A stretch of DNA of 47,369 nt from Bacteroidales bacterium UBA1197 (GTDB lineage Bacteria; Bacteroidota; Bacteroidia; Bacteroidales; UBA932). The position numbers and the translations under genes are program-made. The stretch covers positions 7,224 through 54,592 of the forward strand of contig DBYB01000033.1 of assembly GCA_002309995.1 (NCBI GenBank). The letters are read 5' to 3'. Below the pieces are notes generated by a model. The model was not told where the DNA came from. It worked only from the letters and a program-made list of their open reading frames with translations, and ran no database searches. This document shows, piece after piece, positions 1-7,386 of this stretch. Numbering within the stretch: the stretch's first letter is position 1; every line of letters starts with the position of its first letter.

Positions 1-42
1 CTCGAGCTGCCCTCCGGCGTAGAAGTAGAGATCAAGGTGTGA
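1..42 (+). CDS. C-terminal tail of an unidentified protein (partial)
   Basis: The first 13 codons read in frame 1 as LELPSGVEVEIKV and end in TGA at 40-42. They are followed 20 bases later by a rho-independent terminator in the same direction, which supports a real gene end. The body of the gene lies outside the window. The tail is too short to name a family. Confidence 0.5.
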   Translation, partial: LELPSGVEVEIKV

Positions 43-61
43 TAGCACCGTAATAATCAAG

Positions 62-95
62 AAAGCCGCCTGCTGAATTGCAAGCGGCTTTTTTT
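62..95 (+). terminator. Rho-independent terminator of the leftmost gene
   Basis: An 8-bp stem AAAGCCGC (62-69) pairs with GCGGCTTT (84-91), extended inward by TGC/GCA after one mismatch, and is followed by a T run to position 95. It closes the plus-strand gene that ends at 42. On the minus strand the same hairpin sits just past the tRNA 3' end but has a poorer U tract. Confidence 0.85.
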
Positions 96-96
96 G

Positions 97-170
97 TGGT
101 CCCTGCAGGGCATGATCCTGCGACTCCCTGATTATGAGTCAGGTGCTCTAACCAACTGAGCTAAGGGACC
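97..170 (-). tRNA. tRNA with CAU anticodon (elongator Met or Ile2)
   Basis: The minus strand folds into a full cloverleaf: acceptor GGTCCCT/AGGGACC, D stem GCTC/GAGC, anticodon stem CCTGA/TCAGG around loop CTCATAA (anticodon CAT at 134-136), a 5-nt variable loop, and T stem GCAGG/CCTGC. The discriminator base is A (97) and CCA is not encoded. A CAU anticodon means either elongator Met or the lysidine-modified Ile2 tRNA, which cannot be separated by eye. The T loop reads ATCATGC instead of the usual TTCRANY, so the 54/58 pair is swapped to A-T. Confidence 0.93.
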
Positions 171-199
171 TGAACCAATTGTTCCCCAAAAAGGGGATG

Positions 200-207
200 C
201 AAATTTA
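200..207 (-). promoter_or_regulatory. Probable -7 box for the tRNA
   Basis: The minus strand reads TAAATTTG, matching the Bacteroidota -7 consensus TAnnTTTG. It lies 29 bases upstream of the mature tRNA 5' end and between the tRNA and the end of the flavodiiron gene. No convincing -33 box was found. Confidence 0.5.
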
Positions 208-233
208 ACAAACTTTCGTTAAACTGCAAAAAT

Positions 234-1418
234 TTATGCCAGTATGGCTTCTGCAAGTGCTTCTAAGGCAGGGAGGTCTTCGGGCTTGAGGCGGGAGCGG
301 ATGGTGACGGTGGGGTCGATAATCGAGACCTCTTTCATTGCGCCGAGCATCTCGCGCATGACGCGGCCGGCCGAGGGGGCCCAGGAGCCGTTTTCCACGA
401 CGGCGACCGTGCGCTTGCAGTATCCCTTGATCTGGAGGCGGTGCAAGAAGTCGTACATAGGGGTGAAGAGCCCTGCGTCGTAAGATGAAGCGGCCACGAC
501 CATCTTGGGATAGCGGAAAGCGTCTTCCACGTTCTCTGCGATGTCGCTGCGGGTGAGGTCGCTGAGCACTACCTTGGGGGCTCCCTTGGCCTTCAGTATT
601 TCGGCCAGCTTCTCTGCCGCCGCCAGCGTGCCTCCGTGAATGGATGCACAGGCGATGAAGATGCCGTCGGTCTCCGGAGTGTAGCTGCTCCACAGGTCGT
701 ACAGGTGAATGTATTCTCCGAGTCCGTCTTCCAGGATGGGTCCGTGCAGAGGGCGTATGGTGCGGATATCAAGCCCTGCGGCCTTCTTGAGCACCGCCTG
801 CACCTGCACGCCGTACTTGCCCACTATATTGAAATAGTAGCGGCGGGCCTCGCAGGCCCAGTCGTCATCGTCGCGGCCGTAGAAGCCGCACTTGCAGAGG
901 GCTCCGAACTTGCCGAAACCATCTGCGCTGTAGAGCGCGCCGTCTGCGGCGTCGAAGGACATCAGCACCTCCGGCCAGTGGACCATCGGCGCGCCGATGA
1001 AGCGCAGGCTGTGCGCGCCCAGCTCGAGCACGTCGCCCTCCTTCACTATCTGCACGCGTCCTTCCGTGCTTAATCCCGGGAAGAACTGGCCGAACATCTT
1101 GAGGGCGGCGGCGCTGGTTACCAGGGTTATGCCCGGGAAGTGCTCCAGCGCCCACGCGGCGAGCGAGGAGTGGTCGGGCTCCATATGATGGACTACCAGG
1201 TAATCCGGGGCGCAGCCCTCCAGGGCCTCCTCCAGGTTGGCCTTCCATTCATCGCCCTTGCGGGCGTCGCAGGTATCAAGAATCGCAATCTTTTCGTCCT
1301 TAATGAGGTACGAATTGTACGACACGCCCTCAGGGACTATATACTGACTTTCAAACAGGTCGATGTCCAGGTCGTCGGCACCTATGTAATATACGTTGTT
1401 GCCAAGCGCTTTTGCCAT
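234..1418 (-). CDS. Flavodiiron protein (FprA-type A-type flavoprotein)
   Basis: Cytoplasmic O2- or NO-reducing flavodiiron protein of 394 residues, the usual length of a class A enzyme. Residues 1-250 form the metallo-beta-lactamase-like domain and about 253-394 the flavodoxin domain that binds FMN. All six diiron ligands are visible: H78, E80, D82 (with H83 completing the HxExDH motif), then H147, D166 and H225. There is no fused rubredoxin, so electrons must come from a separate donor. In the family this enzyme detoxifies oxygen or nitric oxide in anaerobes, and which gas is preferred cannot be read from sequence. The ATG lies 12 bases after the stop of the upstream DUF5723 gene, so it is probably the last gene of that operon. 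Confidence 0.93.
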   Translation of the reverse strand: MAKALGNNVYYIGADDLDIDLFESQYIVPEGVSYNSYLIKDEKIAILDTCDARKGDEWKANLEEALEGCAPDYLVVHHMEPDHSSLAAWALEHFPGITLVTSAAALKMFGQFFPGLSTEGRVQIVKEGDVLELGAHSLRFIGAPMVHWPEVLMSFDAADGALYSADGFGKFGALCKCGFYGRDDDDWACEARRYYFNIVGKYGVQVQAVLKKAAGLDIRTIRPLHGPILEDGLGEYIHLYDLWSSYTPETDGIFIACASIHGGTLAAAEKLAEILKAKGAPKVVLSDLTRSDIAENVEDAFRYPKMVVAASSYDAGLFTPMYDFLHRLQIKGYCKRTVAVVENGSWAPSAGRVMREMLGAMKEVSIIDPTVTIRSRLKPEDLPALEALAEAILA

Positions 1419-1430
1419 TATAATAAAAAA

Positions 1431-2762
1431 TTAGAAGGTGAGACTCAGGCCGATGTGTGCGTTCTCCATAAACGGCCCGACGGGGAAAGGAATGCCGCTG
1501 AAACGTCCGAGTTTGCCGATATAACTGTCAACACCGGCCAGCAGGTTGATGGGGCCGAGGTGGAGGTTGAGGGCGGCGCCCCAGGTGGGGCCGAACGTGC
1601 CGTAGCCGACATTGCCTGTGAGGCTGATGAGACGGGCCGGAGAAAGGGTCAGGCCGGCTCTCGCGTCCCACCAGGAGGTGTATGCAGCTTTATGATAAGT
1701 GCCAAGCACACCCACTGAGAGCTTGTCGTAGAACGGCATGAAGTAGCGCACGCCGGCTGCCACGTTGAATGGCATCATACGCATCTCGCGCTCACCGTTG
1801 CCCTGCTTGAAAGCGAACATCTTCTCCAGATTGAGCAGGTCCTCGAAATCGGTTGTTACTGTATTGCCCTCCAGGCCTATTGTACCGCCGCTGAAGTCAA
1901 CCATCGCTGAGGCGTTGGCGGAGATTTGGTTGGCCCACGAAATCATTCCCAGGTCGGTAACGGAAATCATTGCGTCCAGGCCGAAGTCGGACTTGTATTC
2001 CACACCCAGGTCGATGCTTCCGCCGTAACCGCCCATCTCTTTGCCCAGACCAATACTGCCCAGGTCGTAATCGCCGGTCTCAGTTTTACCTATGCTGATA
2101 AGTCCGGACGCCTTGAGCGCAGCCTCTCCGGCGAGCAGAGCCCTGTCCTCTGCAAGCTGTACGCGAGCCTTGGAGTCCAGGTTGACGTTTGCCAGACCCA
2201 CAAGGAAATGCAGTCGTGCACCGAAGGAAAGTCCGTCGAGAATGTACGTGGAGAAGCCGTAGGAAACATCTGCCAGCGCGGTGACGTCGGCAGACAAGCC
2301 GTTGATTTCATAGGCCGAGGTGCCGCCCTTCTTGATGAAGGCCAGCAGGTCGTACGGTATGTTCTCCGTGTTCATTGCACGGACGTTGATTTCGATGGTG
2401 TGCATCCTCTTGCCGTTGGCGATGCCGAGGGCGAACAGGTTGATGCTCTCGTCCAGGGCTATGTAGTTGTTCTGGCTGAGGCCTGCGAGGAACTTATCGG
2501 CAGGAATATTCTTATTCAGGCCAGTCACAAGGCCGTGGCCGTAGGGGTACAGTAATGAGGAGACGCCAAGGGTGGATGTGTTCTGCAGGTCAATGTTGCC
2601 CAGAGCAATGCCCAGGTGGGTCCTGTCGTTGACCTGTGCGGGGTTAATCCTGTAGCCATAGACATAATTGTCCAGGAAATAACCGCTCCGGAAAGATTGG
2701 GCGGAAGCACTCAGGCTGAGAAGGAGTGCTGCGGACAGGAATATGATATGTATTCTTTTCAT
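1431..2762 (-). CDS. DUF5723-type outer-membrane barrel-like protein
   Basis: 443 residues with a signal peptide ending near residue 21 (…SLSASAQ). The mature part alternates short hydrophobic strands with glycine and aromatic residues and finishes in LSLTF, an aromatic C-terminus typical of outer-membrane beta barrels. The pattern (an early NPA segment, ordered strands) fits the DUF5723 family of Bacteroidota, whose function is not established. It starts 12 bases after the large lipoprotein gene and precedes the flavodiiron gene by 12 bases. The pairing with the giant lipoprotein suggests a joint role at the outer membrane, which is inference. No active-site motif was seen. Confidence 0.75.
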   Translation of the reverse strand: MKRIHIIFLSAALLLSLSASAQSFRSGYFLDNYVYGYRINPAQVNDRTHLGIALGNIDLQNTSTLGVSSLLYPYGHGLVTGLNKNIPADKFLAGLSQNNYIALDESINLFALGIANGKRMHTIEINVRAMNTENIPYDLLAFIKKGGTSAYEINGLSADVTALADVSYGFSTYILDGLSFGARLHFLVGLANVNLDSKARVQLAEDRALLAGEAALKASGLISIGKTETGDYDLGSIGLGKEMGGYGGSIDLGVEYKSDFGLDAMISVTDLGMISWANQISANASAMVDFSGGTIGLEGNTVTTDFEDLLNLEKMFAFKQGNGEREMRMMPFNVAAGVRYFMPFYDKLSVGVLGTYHKAAYTSWWDARAGLTLSPARLISLTGNVGYGTFGPTWGAALNLHLGPINLLAGVDSYIGKLGRFSGIPFPVGPFMENAHIGLSLTF

Positions 2763-2774
2763 GGCTCGTCGGTA

Positions 2775-5700
2775 TTACTTGTTCATTTCATAGTCGATTC
2801 CTTCAGGCGCTACGGCTACAAGGTTGAGGAACTGTATGCAGTCGCTCTCCTTCACAGGCACGTGCGGAATAGCTGTCACCTTGATTGTGAGCAGGGCCTT
2901 GCTAACCTTCTTGGTCCTGTCGCTGGGGCTGAGGTATATTTCAATGTCGCTGGTACTTGCGCCCGCAACGTTGATGGTGCTGCTCTTTGACTGGGGAACC
3001 GTATTGCCGGCATCGTCAAGCAGAGTCATTTCCACGTCAAGCTGGAGCGGGGAGTCGTTGACCACCTTGCCCTTGATGCCGAAATCGCCGAGTTCGATAA
3101 TCTGCTTGGCGCTGCTGAGATCAACCTCGGTCGAGGTGGTGAAGCGGAAATCCTTGCCGAACGCCAGAACCACGTTGACTCCGTAATTGATATCGAGCGT
3201 GTAGGTAGCCGCAGGCTCGAGTATGGCCTGCTTGGTGGGCTGCACGCCGGCGTGGATCTTCACCTGGAGCTTGTCGGGCAGCTGCTTGATCAGGCCCCCC
3301 AGGTCTGCGTTGATGAAGATGACGTCAGGATCGGTGGAAGTGTTCACCTTGCCGATGAGATAACGCTTGGTGTCGGTGGCTGCGGAAGTTGCGGAATACG
3401 GCAACTCCACGTTCTCAACTATAATCGTATTGGCTGCGTCGGGCACGTCGCCACGGTAAGGCACCAGTTCCAGGTTGGCCGTCATCGGAATACCCAGGTT
3501 GGTGGTGATATCCAGGTTGATGAGCGGATTGGTAAGGTCGAGGCAGACGTTTTCGTCGCGGAGCATCGCCGGCAGGTCGCTGAGCGAAAGCTCGCTCTCC
3601 TGGTCGAAGTCGTATGAGAACACGCCGCTAGCCTTGCTGATGGCGATCTTGCCGTTGGCGTTCTGGATGGAAGCGTTGACTTTTGCCTGAATCTCAGATC
3701 CCAGCTGGGAGATGTCTATCTTGGCACCGTCGGCTGAGATGCTGCCCACGATGCTGATGCCACCCTTGACCTCGCCGGCTTCGTCGGGCATGATGTTGCT
3801 GATCTTCTCAAGCTTCACCGGGGTGGTCGTGAGTTTGCCGTTCACGATGGTACCCTTGATTGGAATCACGTTGGGGGAGAAGAACTCGGGCAGCGTTACG
3901 TCCAGGTCAAGCACGAACTGTGAGGAGGATGACTCGGGCAACCCTTTGAACTCGGCCGACAGGTTCACGTAAACGTCGTCCAGAAGCACTTCGTCCACAC
4001 TCTTGAGCTGCTCGGGTATATTCCTGATAATCATATTGAAACGCTGGTCGATATCGAACGACAGCTTGTCGTCGAGTGCGATGCTTGCAACCTTGATTTC
4101 CGGAATCTCTATGGTCACTCCGATGTCGGTGCCGAACGTGGCTTCGAGGTCGGCCTGGTTAATCGGCTCTGCGGTGTAAGCGGAAATGCTGCCGGAGACC
4201 TTGTACTCGCTGATTATCTTGCGCTTGCCGGCCACGGTCCGGGGCTTGGCGTAGATTTCCTTGATGGGCATCGAGATGCCTGCGGGGAATTCGTTGTACA
4301 GGGTGATGGAATTGTCTGCGGCGTTGTAGTTGAGGTTCGCAGGCAGTTTGGAAGCATCGAACACCAGAATGTCTGGCAGGGTGATCTTCACGCCTTCCGG
4401 TCCCGGAGTGAGGCTGTTGCCCTTAATATTGGGGATGGAGAAGTCGAACTGCAGGGCGGGATTGCCTTCCGGGAACACGTGTACGGCCGAGAAGTCGCCG
4501 AGCGAGGATGCGTCGATTTCCATCTTGTCGCCGAGTTCGATGGATTCGTTGACGGTGCCCATTATGATCAGGTAATCACTGATGACGGGTGCGCCCTCCA
4601 CGGTAACCTCGAATGCCAGGTCCTGATCGTCGCTCTTAGGCAGTTTGGCGCTGTCTATCACGATGTTCTTTGGGGTAACCGTTGCGTTGATGGTAATCTT
4701 GGAATCAAGCTTGATTTTGCGGTTCTCGACCTTAGGCCTGATTTCCTTGATTACGATTTCCTGCTCCACGGGACCGTTGAGCTCGCCGCTCAGTATAAGC
4801 TGGTTGGCTTCGTTGGTTCCCTTGACAACGAACTCCTCGGGGAAGTTGAGAACGAAGGAGTAGTCCAGATTCTTTTGCTTGAAAACGTCAAGGTTCTTGG
4901 TGGCTATCTTCAGGACCATAGGCTTGCTCTCGTCGAGGTAGATGGCCTTGACGTCATCGATCATATCGGGAAGGTTCACTTCGCTGAACTCGCCGAAGCT
5001 GACTTCGTCGGAGAGTTCAATTGCGTCCAGCGCAAGTGCGATGTCGGCCGACGCTACCGTGAGATCGGTGAAGCTCACCTCGATGGCCAGTTCAAGATTG
5101 CCAGTAGCTGCAGCAACCAGCGTCTTGGTGGTCATTGCGTTCTGTACGGACACCTTGCCCTCCACGGTTACGTCTTCGGAGAAGGAGAAGTCGCCGTCGT
5201 AGTCTGTCTTCGCCAGGCCCTCAACGCTCAGGGTCTTCTGGGCCGCCCAGCCGTTTCCGTTGGTAAGCACCAGGTCGGACAGGTTGATAGTGCTGCCTCC
5301 CTTGACGTTCAGGATCTTGCTGAAGTCCATCGTGACATCGGGAATAACGTTTCCCTCCGTAAAGCAGACGTTCTTCATCTTGAGCGCAACTACCATTTTG
5401 GCATTGGGGCTGATCTTTATGTTCGAGAGGCCGGTGACCCTTTCGTCCAGATCGATGGAATTGACTTCGATGGTTACATTGCTCTTGGGTATGATGGCGT
5501 CGGGGACCATCTCGGAGGTGACGGTGATGTTCTCAAACGGCGACAAGGCGGCCTGCTCCTTGATGGTGGTGACGTCGAGCACTTCGGTTTCATAGCCGAC
5601 GCTGCCGATGGCATTGCCGAGGTCGAGGTCTGCATTGCCCTCTATCAGGTTCTTGAACTGCACAAGGTCTGCATTGTAGCTGAGGCCGTCTGCGATGGCC

Positions 5701-6167
5701 CCGCCGCTGCCGGTAGGGACGTTCACCAGATCAAAGCCTTCGAACTGGTACTTGAGGTCGAATACCTGCTTGTTGATGACAAACTTGGAAGCATCGAAAT
5801 CGAGCTTGTAGGCGAACTCCTCATCGAACGACACGCCGTCCATCACCGCCATCTCGGAGAGCTTGAGGTCTGCAAGCTGCTGGTTGAGGGATGTGCTGCC
5901 GTTGTAGGTGAGGATGAGTTCTCCGTCCTTGCCGGTGCTGATGTAATCGTTGATGCCTTCGCCTGCGGCGTTGATGAGGCTCCCGAGGCTGATCTTTTCG
6001 GTACTGCCGAGAGGGATGGTGACGCCATCTTCAAGCACGGAGACCGAAAGGTCGATGTTCGACGGGTCGATGTCGTAATCCTGATCTACCTGGCAGGAAG
6101 TTGCCATAAGTAGTCCGGCAGAGACAATCAGAGCCGGAAGCAGGAGGCTTTTACGAATTGGAAACAT
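2775..6167 (-). CDS. Giant repeat-rich lipoprotein, function unknown
   Basis: 1130 residues. A lipoprotein signal peptide ends at MATSC with Cys25 as the predicted lipidation site. It is followed by an acidic stretch (QVDQDYDIDPSN) like those that mark exported surface lipoproteins in Bacteroidota. The remainder is Asp/Ser/Val-rich beta-strand sequence in which a theme recurs: a hydrophobic strand, then a phrase such as VKGxxSI or KLDSKITI, then a charged turn. This suggests many stacked beta-sandwich or LEA-like units rather than an enzyme. No catalytic motif was seen. It is the first gene of a three-gene minus-strand operon (lipoprotein, DUF5723 protein, flavodiiron protein) with its own -7 box at 6212-6219. 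A structural or adhesive role is a guess. Confidence 0.8.
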   Translation of the reverse strand: MFPIRKSLLLPALIVSAGLLMATSCQVDQDYDIDPSNIDLSVSVLEDGVTIPLGSTEKISLGSLINAAGEGINDYISTGKDGELILTYNGSTSLNQQLADLKLSEMAVMDGVSFDEEFAYKLDFDASKFVINKQVFDLKYQFEGFDLVNVPTGSGGAIADGLSYNADLVQFKNLIEGNADLDLGNAIGSVGYETEVLDVTTIKEQAALSPFENITVTSEMVPDAIIPKSNVTIEVNSIDLDERVTGLSNIKISPNAKMVVALKMKNVCFTEGNVIPDVTMDFSKILNVKGGSTINLSDLVLTNGNGWAAQKTLSVEGLAKTDYDGDFSFSEDVTVEGKVSVQNAMTTKTLVAAATGNLELAIEVSFTDLTVASADIALALDAIELSDEVSFGEFSEVNLPDMIDDVKAIYLDESKPMVLKIATKNLDVFKQKNLDYSFVLNFPEEFVVKGTNEANQLILSGELNGPVEQEIVIKEIRPKVENRKIKLDSKITINATVTPKNIVIDSAKLPKSDDQDLAFEVTVEGAPVISDYLIIMGTVNESIELGDKMEIDASSLGDFSAVHVFPEGNPALQFDFSIPNIKGNSLTPGPEGVKITLPDILVFDASKLPANLNYNAADNSITLYNEFPAGISMPIKEIYAKPRTVAGKRKIISEYKVSGSISAYTAEPINQADLEATFGTDIGVTIEIPEIKVASIALDDKLSFDIDQRFNMIIRNIPEQLKSVDEVLLDDVYVNLSAEFKGLPESSSSQFVLDLDVTLPEFFSPNVIPIKGTIVNGKLTTTPVKLEKISNIMPDEAGEVKGGISIVGSISADGAKIDISQLGSEIQAKVNASIQNANGKIAISKASGVFSYDFDQESELSLSDLPAMLRDENVCLDLTNPLINLDITTNLGIPMTANLELVPYRGDVPDAANTIIVENVELPYSATSAATDTKRYLIGKVNTSTDPDVIFINADLGGLIKQLPDKLQVKIHAGVQPTKQAILEPAATYTLDINYGVNVVLAFGKDFRFTTSTEVDLSSAKQIIELGDFGIKGKVVNDSPLQLDVEMTLLDDAGNTVPQSKSSTINVAGASTSDIEIYLSPSDRTKKVSKALLTIKVTAIPHVPVKESDCIQFLNLVAVAPEGIDYEMNK

Positions 6168-6211
6168 AAGTGTATCGTTTAAGAATTATTATCCAATAAG
6201 CAGTCAATGTA

Positions 6212-6219
6212 CAAATATA
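6212..6219 (-). promoter_or_regulatory. -7 box (TATATTTG) for the giant-lipoprotein operon
   Basis: The minus strand reads TATATTTG, a full match to TAnnTTTG, 44 bases upstream of the ATG at 6167. It faces away from the plus-strand box at 6235-6242. Confidence 0.6.
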
Positions 6220-6234
6220 AAGAAATATTTTTTT

Positions 6235-6242
6235 TATTTTTG
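6235..6242 (+). promoter_or_regulatory. -7 box (TATTTTTG) for the TM2 operon
   Basis: TATTTTTG matches TAnnTTTG and lies 31 bases upstream of the ATG at 6274, just downstream of a long T-rich tract. Only 15 bases separate it from the divergent minus-strand box. Confidence 0.55.
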
Positions 6243-6273
6243 TAGGCAGCAACTTTTTATAAACCTTATCAAT

Positions 6274-6678
6274 ATGAAAAAATTTATCATCTCCGTCATC
6301 GCAGTGCTGGCCGTTGCAATCTCCGCCAGTGCAGCCAATTACAAAGTTGACGACAATGCCATCGACAGCATTATCGAGAATGCAACCGAAGTCGTGACCC
6401 TCGACGTTGCCGCTCCTGCAGCCGCCAACCTTCCCGCCTTCGAGCAGAAGCAGGTCAGCCCTGTTACCGCACTCATCCTCAATGTCTTCCTCGGAGGATT
6501 CGGCATTCACCGTCACTATATGGGCACCGCTCCCTGGATGTGGGCCTTCTACACCTTCACTGCGGCCGGAATCTTCGGCATCGTGCCTACCGTCGACCTC
6601 ATTATGTTGATTATCGGTGTTATTGATAACGACATCAGCCGTTACGTCAACAACCACAAAATCTTTATGTGGGCGTAA
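6274..6678 (+). CDS. TM2 domain membrane protein
   Basis: 134 residues. An N-terminal signal peptide (residues 1-20, ending SASA) leads into a short polar region, then a TM2 domain at about 61-118. That domain is two hydrophobic helices joined by a turn, with the characteristic G-G-F-G-I-H-R-H-Y-M-G signature at 74-84. TM2 proteins are small membrane proteins of unknown molecular function. It heads a four-gene plus-strand operon; the next gene starts three bases after its stop. Two later products of the operon carry a related G-x-x-x-x-Y-x-G membrane-hairpin signature, so the operon seems to deal with one membrane process. Confidence 0.85.
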   Translation: MKKFIISVIAVLAVAISASAANYKVDDNAIDSIIENATEVVTLDVAAPAAANLPAFEQKQVSPVTALILNVFLGGFGIHRHYMGTAPWMWAFYTFTAAGIFGIVPTVDLIMLIIGVIDNDISRYVNNHKIFMWA

Positions 6679-6681
6679 GCC

Positions 6682-7386
6682 TTGAAACTGAAGCAATTAA
6701 TCATTCCGTTCCTGCTGCTGGCCGCAACGGCTGCGCCCGCTGGCGCACAACGCAGGGTGTCGGCCGACGTTGAGGTCAAGACAGTCATCGGCGGAAAACG
6801 GACAACGGTCACCAAGAGCGTCTATTGTACCAACAATGGACGCTTGGTGACTTTATTCAGGACCCCGATGACCTACTATGCGGTCTCCAATACCAAGGGG
6901 GAACTGAAAATATATAATCCTGAGACCCGCGAGGTGATGTCGGAAAGGGATGAGGCTATGAGTTCCTACACGGAGCTGCTCTACATCTTTATGACCGGCC
7001 ACATAGACGACCTCGGGCTCGGGTACTTCGGCTACAAGTCTTCTGCGACCGGCCGGGAAGACGGTTACATAAAGAAAACCTTCAAACCCTCCGACGTTAA
7101 TCTGCCCCAGGTAGAGATAGTCTATGAGGACTACCTTCCCATCTATTGCGCTTATACCTCGCCCGAGGGGCGCCTGCTCGGCAAGAAGTACCTGTCGGAC
7201 TACAAGACCTACGGGCGCTTTATCCTGCCGCAGCGCATCACCGACATCAATTACGGCAAGGACCGCGATTCGTCCGTAGTGCGCACCATCTATTCTTCCG
7301 TGAGGGTTGACGTTGACGACCCCAATTTCGATTTCCAGATTCCGGCAGACGCTAAGCCTGCCAAGCTGGAGGCTCCCGCAAAATGA
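6682..7386 (+). CDS. LolA-like periplasmic protein (hypothetical)
   Basis: 234 residues starting with TTG three bases after the TM2 stop. No ATG or GTG gives the complete signal peptide, which begins at once (MKLKQLIIPFLLL…AGAQ, cleavage near residue 23). The mature protein is a run of antiparallel strands with aromatic residues at regular intervals, reminiscent of the LolA/LolB-like fold, but no lipoprotein-carrier motif can be proved. The stop overlaps the next ATG (ATGA at 7383-7386), implying translational coupling. Function is unknown; the likely location is the periplasm. Confidence 0.7.
   Translation: MKLKQLIIPFLLLAATAAPAGAQRRVSADVEVKTVIGGKRTTVTKSVYCTNNGRLVTLFRTPMTYYAVSNTKGELKIYNPETREVMSERDEAMSSYTELLYIFMTGHIDDLGLGYFGYKSSATGREDGYIKKTFKPSDVNLPQVEIVYEDYLPIYCAYTSPEGRLLGKKYLSDYKTYGRFILPQRITDINYGKDRDSSVVRTIYSSVRVDVDDPNFDFQIPADAKPAKLEAPAK

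Noticed and set aside
186..196. CCCC/GGGG hairpin as a terminator for the flavodiiron operon
   Set aside because: Only 4 bp of stem and no U tract on the minus strand.
4479..6113. Long open frame on the plus strand opposite the giant lipoprotein gene
   Set aside because: It mirrors a codon-biased real gene on the other strand, has no signal, motif or start context, and its composition (Asp/Val/His-rich) is typical of an antisense shadow.
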